Shown: positions 48,352 to 55,399 of the stretch, piece by piece
Position numbering within the stretch: the first letter of the stretch is position 1
Layout of the letters: each line of letters starts with the position of its first letter
Assembly (NCBI GenBank): GCA_020852705.1
Contig: JADZAP010000006.1
Span: 50,997 to 114,996 of the forward strand
Source of the DNA: Ignavibacteria bacterium
Lineage (GTDB): Bacteria; Bacteroidota; Ignavibacteria; Tepidaquicellales; OLB5
Reading direction: 5' to 3'
DNA: 64,000 nt
The notes under the pieces: generated by a model
Told to the model about the DNA's origin: nothing
Database searches by the model: none
The model's input: only the letters and a program-made list of their open reading frames with translations
Program-made: the position numbers and the translations under genes

Positions 48352-51300
48352 ATGATTGAGAAAATTATAGAATTTTCTGCAAGAAATAGGTTTTTAATTC
48401 TTGTATTATACCTTGTAATAATTGGAGTTGGGATCTGGTCTGTTTACAATACACCTGTTGACGCAATTCCTGATCTATCAGAAAATCAAGTTATAGTATT
48501 TACTGAATGGATGGGAAGAAGTCCTCAAATTATTGAAGATCAAATTACATATCCATTAACACAAAATCTTCAGGGAATTCCTCAGGTTAAAGCTGTGCGT
48601 TCTCAATCTATGTTTGGCATGAGTTTTGTTTATGTGATATTTGAAGATAATGCAGAAATTTATTGGGCTAGAAGCAGAGTACTTGAAAAACTTAACCAGG
48701 TGCAGAATATTTTACCGCAGGGTGTTACCCCTAATATGGGTCCAGATGGAACTGGGGTAGGTCATGTTTTTTGGTATCATTTAAAAAGTGATAAATATGA
48801 TCTTGGAGAATTAAGGGCTTTACAAGATTATTATCTCAAATATCAATTAACTTCTGTTGATGGTGTTGCCGAAGTTGCATCTATTGGCGGATTTGTAAAA
48901 CAATATCAAATTGATATTGACCCAACAAAACTCTCATCTTATGGAATCGGTATAAATGATGTTGTAAATGCGGTAAAGAACAGCAACAAAGATGTAGGGG
49001 GTAAAAATCTTGAAGCAAGTGATAATGAATTTTTTATTCGCGGTAAAGGTTACATACAATCTACTTATGATATTGAAGAAATTACAATTAAGGATACTAA
49101 ATTTGGAATACCTGTTAGAATAAAAGATATCGGCTCAGTTCAAATAGGTGGCGATACAAGACGGGGTTTACTTGATATGAACGGTGAAGGGGAGGTTGTT
49201 GGCGGCATTATTGTTATGCGGTATGGAGAAAATGCATCAGAAGTTATTGAAAGAGTTAAAGAAAAACTGGCTGAGCTTGAAAAAGGTCTGCCAGATGGCG
49301 TTACTATACAAAAATCCTATGATAGAAGCACATTAATTGATAATGCAATTGATACTTTAAAACACTCGTTAATAGAAGAGGCAATAGTAGTTAGTTTAGT
49401 TGTCCTTATATTCTTATTTCATTGGCGAAGTGCAATCAGAATTGTTATAGAAATACCGGTTTCAGTGTTAATTGCATTTATTCTAATGAAGCATTTTAAT
49501 ATCAGTTCTAATATAATGAGTCTTGGCGGTCTCATAATTTCAATTGGTGTATTAGTTGATTCTTCAATTGTAATGGTGGAAAATGCATATCGGAATATTT
49601 CAGTTTCTTTGCAAAACGGTGAAAATATTAACTACACTGAAATATCAATTAAATCTGCAAAACAAGTTGGAAGAGCCATATTCTTTTCAATTGCTATTAT
49701 TGTTGTTTCGTTTTTACCAGTATTTTTACTTGAAGGACAGGAAGGAAAGCTGTTTCATCCGCTTGCATTTACAAAGACTTTTGCATTAGCCGGCTCTGCA
49801 ATAATTACTGTTACATTGGTTCCTATGTTAATGACATTGTTTATGAAAGGCAAATTTTACCCGGAGGAAAAAAACCCCGTTTCCAGATTTTTCAGAATGT
49901 TATATGAACCATTACTGAATTTAGCACTTAAATACAGAAAAACCACGCTTGCTATTAATGTAATTGCTTTATTGATAACTATTCCTTTAATTTTAAGCAG
50001 AGGTTCTGAATTTATGCCCCCTTTGGATGAAGGAAGCCTGCTATTTATGCCAACAACGCTGCCAAATGTTTCAATAACCGAAGCTAAACGCATAATGCAA
50101 TTGCAGGATAAAATCATTTATTCAGTTCCTGAAGTTGAACATGTTCTGGGAAAGGTTGGCAGAGCTAATACACCTACTGACCCCGCTCCATTGAATATGA
50201 TAGAAACAATTATTATCCTGAAAGATAAATCTGAATGGAGGCCCGGGTTGACTAAAAATGATATTATTGCTGAATTAAATTCTAAATTGCAGATACCCGG
50301 TGTTGGTAATGCATGGACTCAGCCTATTATTAACAGAATTAATATGCTTTCAACAGGGGTTAGAACTGATTTAGGAATTAAAATATTTGGGGATAATTTG
50401 GATACTCTTGAAAGACTTGCAATTGATGCAGAAAATATTGTTAAAAAAGTTAATGGAGCTGCAGATGTGTTTGCTGAAAGAACTTTGGGAGGCAAATATA
50501 TTGATATAGATATAAAACGGGATGTAATTTCCAGATACGGACTTAACATTGGAGATGTTCAGGATGTTATTGAAACATCACTTGGAGGAGAAAATATTTC
50601 AAATACAATTGAAGGAAGACGAAGATTCCCAATCAGGGTGAGGTATTTCAGAGATTACAGAGAGGATATTGATAAATTAAAGAATATTCTTGTTACTATA
50701 GGTTCATCCGGTTCTTCAATGCAAAAAAGCAATGGAACTGAAATGAGCAGTAATAATTCTGATAATTCACAGGTTACGAAGCCATTCCAAATACCATTAG
50801 GCGAGCTTACTGATATTAAGATAACAACCGGTCCGCCAATGATTTCAAGTGAAAATAATATGCTGCGCTCAATTGTTTTTCTAAATGTCCGCGGGAGGGA
50901 TATGGGCGGATTTGTTGAGGAAGCTAAGGATGTACTTGATAAAGAATTTGCTCCGCAATTACCTAAAGGTTATTATTATACATGGAGCGGTCAATGGGAA
51001 AATCAAATTAGAGCAAAAAAACGTCTTGAAATTGTGATGCCAATAGTTTTTTTGGTAATTTTTGTTATGCTTTATATGGTATTTAAAAATTTTCTCGAAT
51101 CATTTTTAGTAATGTTATCAGTGCCATTTGCATTAATTGGGGGTGTATATCTAATTTCAATTCTTGATTATAATTTTTCAGTTGCTGTATGGGTTGGTTT
51201 CATTGCTCTTTACGGACTTGCAGTTGAAACAGGTGTTGTAATGGTTATATATCTTCATGAAGCTCTTGATAAAAAGATGATTCAGAATGATGATAAAGTG

Positions 51301-51588
51301 AATTCAGATGATATAATTCAGGCAACAAAAGATGGTGCAATTTTAAGATTAAGACCTAAAATTATGACAGTCGCAGTTAATTTGATAGGTTTGATACCTA
51401 TTTTGTGGGCAACCGGAACAGGTGCAGATTTAGCAAAACCTATTGCTGTTCCCATGATTGGCGGAGTTATTACTTCTGCAATTCATGTTTTATTTGTTAC
51501 CCCAATAATATTTGTTATGATTAAAGTTTATCTTAATAAAAAAGGGAAACTGCATAAATCAGATATGGCAAAATTTATGGTACATTAA
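48352..51588 (+). CDS. cusA: CusA/CzcA-type heavy-metal RND pump, Cu(I)/Ag(I) class
   Basis: 1078 residues, twelve membrane segments and two large periplasmic loops. It is a proton-driven exporter: TM4 keeps VLVDSSIVMVENAYRN with the proton-relay Asp and Glu. The three methionines that hold Cu(I)/Ag(I) in E. coli CusA (573, 623, 672) have counterparts at Met566 (LLFMPTTLPN), Met616 (APLNMIETIIIL) and Met665 (NRINMLSTGV), each shifted by exactly seven residues, which favours copper/silver over zinc/cobalt. A Ser/Asn-rich insertion (about residues 785-807) precedes QIPLGELTDI. It is the last gene of the island. Confidence 0.93.
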   Translation: MIEKIIEFSARNRFLILVLYLVIIGVGIWSVYNTPVDAIPDLSENQVIVFTEWMGRSPQIIEDQITYPLTQNLQGIPQVKAVRSQSMFGMSFVYVIFEDNAEIYWARSRVLEKLNQVQNILPQGVTPNMGPDGTGVGHVFWYHLKSDKYDLGELRALQDYYLKYQLTSVDGVAEVASIGGFVKQYQIDIDPTKLSSYGIGINDVVNAVKNSNKDVGGKNLEASDNEFFIRGKGYIQSTYDIEEITIKDTKFGIPVRIKDIGSVQIGGDTRRGLLDMNGEGEVVGGIIVMRYGENASEVIERVKEKLAELEKGLPDGVTIQKSYDRSTLIDNAIDTLKHSLIEEAIVVSLVVLIFLFHWRSAIRIVIEIPVSVLIAFILMKHFNISSNIMSLGGLIISIGVLVDSSIVMVENAYRNISVSLQNGENINYTEISIKSAKQVGRAIFFSIAIIVVSFLPVFLLEGQEGKLFHPLAFTKTFALAGSAIITVTLVPMLMTLFMKGKFYPEEKNPVSRFFRMLYEPLLNLALKYRKTTLAINVIALLITIPLILSRGSEFMPPLDEGSLLFMPTTLPNVSITEAKRIMQLQDKIIYSVPEVEHVLGKVGRANTPTDPAPLNMIETIIILKDKSEWRPGLTKNDIIAELNSKLQIPGVGNAWTQPIINRINMLSTGVRTDLGIKIFGDNLDTLERLAIDAENIVKKVNGAADVFAERTLGGKYIDIDIKRDVISRYGLNIGDVQDVIETSLGGENISNTIEGRRRFPIRVRYFRDYREDIDKLKNILVTIGSSGSSMQKSNGTEMSSNNSDNSQVTKPFQIPLGELTDIKITTGPPMISSENNMLRSIVFLNVRGRDMGGFVEEAKDVLDKEFAPQLPKGYYYTWSGQWENQIRAKKRLEIVMPIVFLVIFVMLYMVFKNFLESFLVMLSVPFALIGGVYLISILDYNFSVAVWVGFIALYGLAVETGVVMVIYLHEALDKKMIQNDDKVNSDDIIQATKDGAILRLRPKIMTVAVNLIGLIPILWATGTGADLAKPIAVPMIGGVITSAIHVLFVTPIIFVMIKVYLNKKGKLHKSDMAKFMVH

Positions 51589-51670
51589 TTAATCTTAGTA
51601 TAATATACTAAATTGGTTATTCTCTTTAAATCTGGTAGCTTTAGGTTCAACTAAGGTGCATTCTATCAAT

Positions 51671-51700
51671 AAAAAAGCTTAAATATCTATATTTAGGCTT
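51671..51700 (-). terminator. Terminator-like hairpin after the truncated tRNA-Val copy
   Basis: On the minus strand AAGCCTAAAT and ATTTAAGCTT pair at 9 of 10 positions and are followed by TTTTTT. It begins directly at the 3' end of the truncated tRNA copy, as the hairpin at 51778-51805 follows the intact gene, which suggests this was once a complete gene. Confidence 0.6.
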
Positions 51701-51735
51701 GTGGGCAGTGAGGGATTCGAACCCCCGACATCTTG
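51701..51735 (-). pseudogene. Truncated 3' part of tRNA-Val
   Basis: These 35 bases are identical to 51809-51843, the 3' end of tRNA-Val (acceptor 3' strand, T arm, variable part). The identity stops inside the anticodon arm and is replaced by GTCCCGATAAATCGGGAC (51735-51752), an 8-bp palindrome with a 2-base loop, and sequence that forms no D arm or acceptor 5' strand. It is therefore not a working tRNA. It may be the remnant of a tandem tRNA gene or the att duplication left by an element that used the tRNA 3' end. Confidence 0.8.
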
Positions 51736-51752
51736 TCCCGATAAATCGGGAC
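51735..51752. repeat. Palindrome at the tRNA-Val breakpoint
   Basis: GTCCCGAT-AA-ATCGGGAC, 8-bp perfect arms. It starts at the last base of the identity with tRNA-Val, so it marks the recombination or insertion point. Confidence 0.7.
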
Positions 51753-51777
51753 GCTCAAGAACAATCGTTTTAAGTCA

Positions 51778-51805
51778 TAAAAAAAGACGTATAAACATAC
51801 GTCTT
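51778..51805 (-). terminator. Terminator of tRNA-Val
   Basis: Perfect 9-bp stem AAGACGTAT/ATACGTCTT with an AAAC (minus strand GTTT) loop, followed on the minus strand by seven T. It lies directly behind the tRNA-Val 3' end. Confidence 0.85.
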
Positions 51806-51809
51806 ACTG

Positions 51810-51884
51810 TGGGCAGTGAGGGATTCGAACCCCCGACATCTTGCTTGTAAGGCAAGCGCTCTGAACCAGCTGAGCTAACCGCCC
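51810..51884 (-). tRNA. tRNA-Val (anticodon TAC)
   Basis: Complete cloverleaf on the minus strand: acceptor GGGCGGT/ACTGCCC, D arm GCTC..GAGC, anticodon stem CTTGC/GCAAG with loop CTTACAA (anticodon TAC), T arm GGGGG-TTCGAAT-CCCTC, discriminator A; CCA not encoded. It has its own promoter (51905-51934) and terminator. Its 3' part is duplicated 108 bases away. Confidence 0.95.
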
Positions 51885-51904
51885 ATATTTTTATAAAAGT
51901 AATA

Positions 51905-51934
51905 CAAAATTACTGTTTTTTTTAATATCTTCAA
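51905..51934 (-). promoter_or_regulatory. Bacteroidota-type promoter of tRNA-Val
   Basis: On the minus strand: TTG (51934-51932), a 19-base spacer, TAATTTTG (51912-51905), 20 bases before the tRNA 5' end. Confidence 0.78.
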
Positions 51935-52060
51935 GTCAATATCATATCATTTTGAGAATTGCTGATTTTTTTATTCTCAGGCTGCATCATTATTCCTGCA
52001 AAAGAAATATAATTGTAATTGAAAAAATTTGTATTAAATTTTTTTAATTAAATTCTTAAT

Positions 52061-52474
52061 TTAGAATGTATGGCTATATTCGGGAAATTCCGTATGCTGT
52101 ATTATAATCTTTACCATGTTACCATATTTTTCATGTAAGTATTTCCCCAGCTTTTCTGCTGAATATACTGAACGATGCTGACCTCCTGTACAGCCAAAAC
52201 AAAACATTATACTGGTAAAATCTCGATCAATATAATTATTTACTGCTTCTCTGGCAATTTGGAATACATTATTCATAAATTCCTGCATATTTTTATCATT
52301 ATCCAGAAATTCAGCAACAGGTTTATCAATTCCGTAAAGATCTTTAAATGAATCTTTTCGCCCGGGGTTATAAATGAATCTGCAGTCAAATACAAATCCG
52401 CCGCCATTACCTGAATCATCTTTTGGGATACCGCTCTTTTTATAACTGAATGAATATATCTTAATTATCAGCAT
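52061..52474 (-). CDS. Stand-alone RapZ C-terminal domain protein
   Basis: 137 residues corresponding only to the C-terminal half of RapZ/YvcJ proteins. The signature FCFGCTGGQHRSVYSAEKL lies at residues 91-109; GGGFVFDCRFIYNPG and the FxxxV..REAV helices also fit. The N-terminal P-loop nucleotide-binding half is missing, and no such domain is encoded next to it. In E. coli the C-terminal domain binds the small RNA that controls GlmS; here the role is unknown. It sits between tRNA-Val and tRNA-Gly on the same strand. Confidence 0.83.
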   Translation of the reverse strand: MLIIKIYSFSYKKSGIPKDDSGNGGGFVFDCRFIYNPGRKDSFKDLYGIDKPVAEFLDNDKNMQEFMNNVFQIAREAVNNYIDRDFTSIMFCFGCTGGQHRSVYSAEKLGKYLHEKYGNMVKIIIQHTEFPEYSHTF

Positions 52475-52521
52475 TTATAAACAACATGTACTCTATGGTT
52501 TATATCAAAAAATAAAATCAG

Positions 52522-52593
<72 letters not shown>

Positions 52594-52600
52594 TTATCTG

Positions 52601-52631
52601 CAAAAATACCAATAATAATATGTGTTTTCAA
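52601..52631 (-). promoter_or_regulatory. Bacteroidota-type promoter of tRNA-Gly
   Basis: On the minus strand: TTG (52631-52629), a 20-base spacer, TATTTTTG (52608-52601), eight bases before the tRNA 5' end. Confidence 0.78.
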
Positions 52632-52717
52632 TTTACAAAATAATGCAATTTTATATAGAATTATAGCTGTATTATTATTAATTTGTGCAAAACATTTCAC
52701 TTAAATAGTTTTAATTT

Positions 52718-53086
52718 ATGGATAAGAAAAAAATTGCTGTTGTAGAAGATGAAGGCATTGTGGCAATGGATATAAGTAAATGTCTTTCTAATCTTGGTTT
52801 TGAAGTAGTGTTTGTTGCCGATTCCGGTGAAAAAGCACTAGAATTAGCAAAAATTTCATCTGTTGACCTTATACTGATGGATGTTGAATTGAAAGGAAAA
52901 TTAAACGGACTTGATACAGCTAAAACTTTGAGTGAAAAACAAGATATACATGTTGTGTTTCTTACTGCATTTGAAGATGAAAATACATTGAAAAGGATAG
53001 GGGAGTTAAGCCCAGATGGTTATCTTGTAAAACCTTTTGAAGATGAACAGCTTAAAAATACTTTAATGAAAGTTTTGGGAAATTGA
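52718..53086 (+). CDS. Single-domain response regulator (CheY-like)
   Basis: 122 residues, receiver domain only. The acidic pocket is Glu10/Asp11, the phosphorylation site Asp55 (LILMDVEL), with Thr83 and Lys105 (YLVKPF) as switch residues. There is no output domain and no histidine kinase nearby, so it is an orphan that probably works in a phosphorelay or by protein contact. It is flanked by tRNA-Gly and a converging secreted-protein gene. Confidence 0.9.
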   Translation: MDKKKIAVVEDEGIVAMDISKCLSNLGFEVVFVADSGEKALELAKISSVDLILMDVELKGKLNGLDTAKTLSEKQDIHVVFLTAFEDENTLKRIGELSPDGYLVKPFEDEQLKNTLMKVLGN

Positions 53087-53092
53087 ATTGAT

Positions 53093-54121
53093 TTATTCAC
53101 CTGCTGAGTTTGTGAAAAGAATTGTTCCTTGCTCTCCAATTGCCCATCCTATTTCAGATTCAGAAAAATAAATCTTTCTCAAGAAGTTTGAGCTTGAAGT
53201 ATTACTACCTAGAAATGATTTCCCGCCGTCAACAGTTTTGTAAATCCTTCCGTAATTTCCGGTAAAATAACCGGTTTCATTGTTGGTGAAGTAAAGAGAA
53301 GATAATTCCTCTTCAACAGGTGAGTTAAGCAGTATCCAGTTTTTACCAGAATTTGATGTTTTTAATATTATCCCCGTTTGACCGCAGCAATAACCGGTAT
53401 TTTGATCAGTAAACTGAATTGATTTTAAGACAGTTGCGGTATTAGAATTTTGTTCTGCCCAATTTGAACCAAAATTATCTGAATAAAATATATTTCCGTT
53501 ATCACCACTTATATATGATTTCCCATTTGGAAAAACATAAATACAGTAAAATGTACCTTGTGAAAAAGTGTTTATATTACCCCATTGATTCCCGCCGTTT
53601 TCAGTTTTTAATATTGTACCTCCTGTTCCGCATGCAATTCCAGTTAGATTGTTAAAAAACTTGATATCATACAGCACATAAGAATCTGTATTTGATTGCT
53701 GAAACCAGTTTGTACCTCCATCTGTAGTTTTAATGATAAGAGCTGCTGTTCCGCAAGCATATCCTTCAGAATTATTTACAAAATAGATTGAATAAAGGCT
53801 TGAGTTTGTAATATTTACTGGAATTCTAGACCAATTTGTTCCGGAATCAGTGGTTTTCAAAAGTTTGTTTGTGTCATTTGGAAAAGAATTCCCGCAAACA
53901 AATCCTGTAAATGAATTTAAAAAGTAAATGCCTTTAAGATTATTTGTGACTCCGCTTTCCTGTTCTTTCCATGATATTTCTTCACCTGGTGTTATTATTT
54001 GGTCTTCACCCTTTTTACAGCTATTTAAAATTAATAAAAAGAAAATAACTGAAAACAATGAAAGCGAATAGTTTAAAAACTTATTTAATTTCGGCATTTG
54101 TAAAATTAAATATTGAAACAA
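53093..54121 (-). CDS. YCF48/BNR-repeat secreted lipoprotein
   Basis: 342 residues (334 if it begins at the second Met, 54097, which gives a more normal signal). The lipobox LNSC ends the signal region, so it is probably a lipoprotein. About seven repeats of 40-45 residues contain NNLTGIACGTGGTILKTENGG-like units (Asp-box/YCF48 pattern: GxxG.I..T.DGG.NW). Such proteins form seven-bladed propellers; the assembly factor Ycf48/HCF136 of photosynthetic cells is a distant relative only. Function here unknown. Confidence 0.78.
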   Translation of the reverse strand: MFQYLILQMPKLNKFLNYSLSLFSVIFFLLILNSCKKGEDQIITPGEEISWKEQESGVTNNLKGIYFLNSFTGFVCGNSFPNDTNKLLKTTDSGTNWSRIPVNITNSSLYSIYFVNNSEGYACGTAALIIKTTDGGTNWFQQSNTDSYVLYDIKFFNNLTGIACGTGGTILKTENGGNQWGNINTFSQGTFYCIYVFPNGKSYISGDNGNIFYSDNFGSNWAEQNSNTATVLKSIQFTDQNTGYCCGQTGIILKTSNSGKNWILLNSPVEEELSSLYFTNNETGYFTGNYGRIYKTVDGGKSFLGSNTSSSNFLRKIYFSESEIGWAIGEQGTILFTNSAGE

Positions 54122-54259
54122 TTAAATTCAATTTAAATTTAATTAACTAATTAAATGAATTTTATATATTTTACTGTGAATTTTGTATTGAGAAATATTG
54201 TTAAAATTTGTTATATTATATAAATTATTTAATCATTTTAAAATATTATCGGCTATAAA

Positions 54260-54778
54260 ATGAAAAAAATATTTTTGATTTTAATTATCCAGTTTTTTGT
54301 TGCCCTTTCAGCTTTTTGTGATGCTCCTAAAAGCATTATTTCAAATAAAGATATTGGCAGTATAGCAGGAAATTTTCTTGAAGGTAAATTGGATTTTGAA
54401 AATCCAGTACTTGTTGATGTTGATAAAGACGGTGATTTTGATGCATTGAAATTTGATGGCGGTAATGTTGAGTATTACAAAAATGCTGGAACGGATTTGA
54501 ACCCTGCATTTATTTTAGAAAACAAAAACTACGATAAATACAGCAAAGCTATGTTTATTGACCCTCAGATGCCATATCCTATATTCTTTGCAGATAAAGA
54601 TGGTGATGGAGATATGGACCTGTTTGTAATTAAGGATAAAGAATACAACAAGCAGACTCAAAAATTTGAATACAAGGTTACAGGTGCAGAAAATAAGTTG
54701 AACCTGGATACTGGTACTTTAATTACAATAATTTTGGTTTTGGTAATAGTATTGCTTGTTCTGGCTATATTAAAATAA
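54260..54778 (+). CDS. Exported protein with calcium-binding VCBS/FG-GAP-like repeats and C-terminal membrane helix
   Basis: 172 residues. Signal peptide (ending SAFCD). Two repeats with DVDKDGDFDALKF and DKDGDGDMDLFVIKD, the DxDxDGDxD calcium loop of FG-GAP/VCBS modules. The last 25 residues (ITIILVLVIVLLVLAILK) are a membrane segment with a short basic end. This two-ended arrangement differs from the T9SS cargo above and suggests a membrane-bound protein exposing a small repeat domain. Function unknown. Confidence 0.65.
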   Translation: MKKIFLILIIQFFVALSAFCDAPKSIISNKDIGSIAGNFLEGKLDFENPVLVDVDKDGDFDALKFDGGNVEYYKNAGTDLNPAFILENKNYDKYSKAMFIDPQMPYPIFFADKDGDGDMDLFVIKDKEYNKQTQKFEYKVTGAENKLNLDTGTLITIILVLVIVLLVLAILK

Positions 54779-54799
54779 TGAAAATTCAAAATGTTTATA

Positions 54800-54828
54800 A
54801 AAAAAGCAGCTTTTTAAGCTGCTTTTTT
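54800..54828. terminator. Bidirectional terminator
   Basis: 13-bp perfect arms AAAAAAGCAGCTT and AAGCTGCTTTTTT with a TTT loop. It lies between the converging genes ending at 54778 and 54848 and serves both. Confidence 0.9.
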
Positions 54829-54847
54829 AGTTTTAGTTTATAAAAGA

Positions 54848-55240
54848 TTATTCAATAATAATCTTCGAACTTTCATGTACATTTGCAGTTGAAAGAATAC
54901 AGGTATAAATACCTTTTTCCAGATTAGCGGAATTTATATTAATTTCATAAGAACCTGCCTGAAGATTATTATATAAATAGGTCCTTACTAAATTATTATT
55001 GCTGTCATAGAATCCAATTTTTACCAAAGAAACTGCCGGAAGTTCAAATTTTATAACGTTTTGTGATACCTGATATATTCTGTAATTTAAGTTCAATGTG
55101 ATTCTGCTTTCTATTCCTGAAACAGAACCAATTGGAAAGTTAACATTTATGAATTGTTGTGCAAAAGAACTTTCTTGACAATAGAAAATGACAAGAAATG
55201 TGAAAAGAATCCCAATTTTGATAAATTTGTATTTTTTCAA
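54848..55240 (-). CDS. Small secreted protein consisting mostly of a sorting-domain-like fold
   Basis: 130 residues with signal peptide (ending SFAQQ). About 35 residues separate the signal from a region resembling a T9SS sorting domain: ELPAVSLVKIGFYDSNNNLV, LQAGSYEININSANLEKGIY and the end SSKIIIE. The NYPNPFN hallmark is missing. It may be a cargo protein reduced to its sorting domain, or a small protein of similar fold. It runs convergent to the calcium-repeat gene. Confidence 0.6.
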   Translation of the reverse strand: MKKYKFIKIGILFTFLVIFYCQESSFAQQFINVNFPIGSVSGIESRITLNLNYRIYQVSQNVIKFELPAVSLVKIGFYDSNNNLVRTYLYNNLQAGSYEININSANLEKGIYTCILSTANVHESSKIIIE

Positions 55241-55349
55241 ATGCTTAAAATGATAAGTTTATAGTAAAAATCACTAATTAAAATTACGATTAATCCCCAA
55301 ATTTATCTATCCCCATTATATGGTATTGAGACGTAATTTCTTTAATTCA

Positions 55350-55380
55350 TTGAGTTTATGATGAATAATTGATATATTTG
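55350..55380 (+). promoter_or_regulatory. Bacteroidota-type promoter of proS
   Basis: TTG (55350-55352), a 20-base spacer, TATATTTG (55373-55380), 19 bases before the proS ATG. Confidence 0.8.
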
Positions 55381-55399
55381 TGAAATTTTAAAGAAAATA

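Noticed and set aside
51594..51612. Palindrome TTAGTATA-A-TATACTAA after the pump gene as a metal regulator site
   Set aside because: It lies downstream of the operon; a loosely similar CTTAGTATAGTATG precedes the pump gene at about 48340, but both are AT-only patterns expected by chance.
51701..51780. A second functional tRNA at the truncated copy
   Set aside because: No D arm or acceptor 5' strand can be formed; the apparent anticodon arm is the palindrome and has no 7-base loop.
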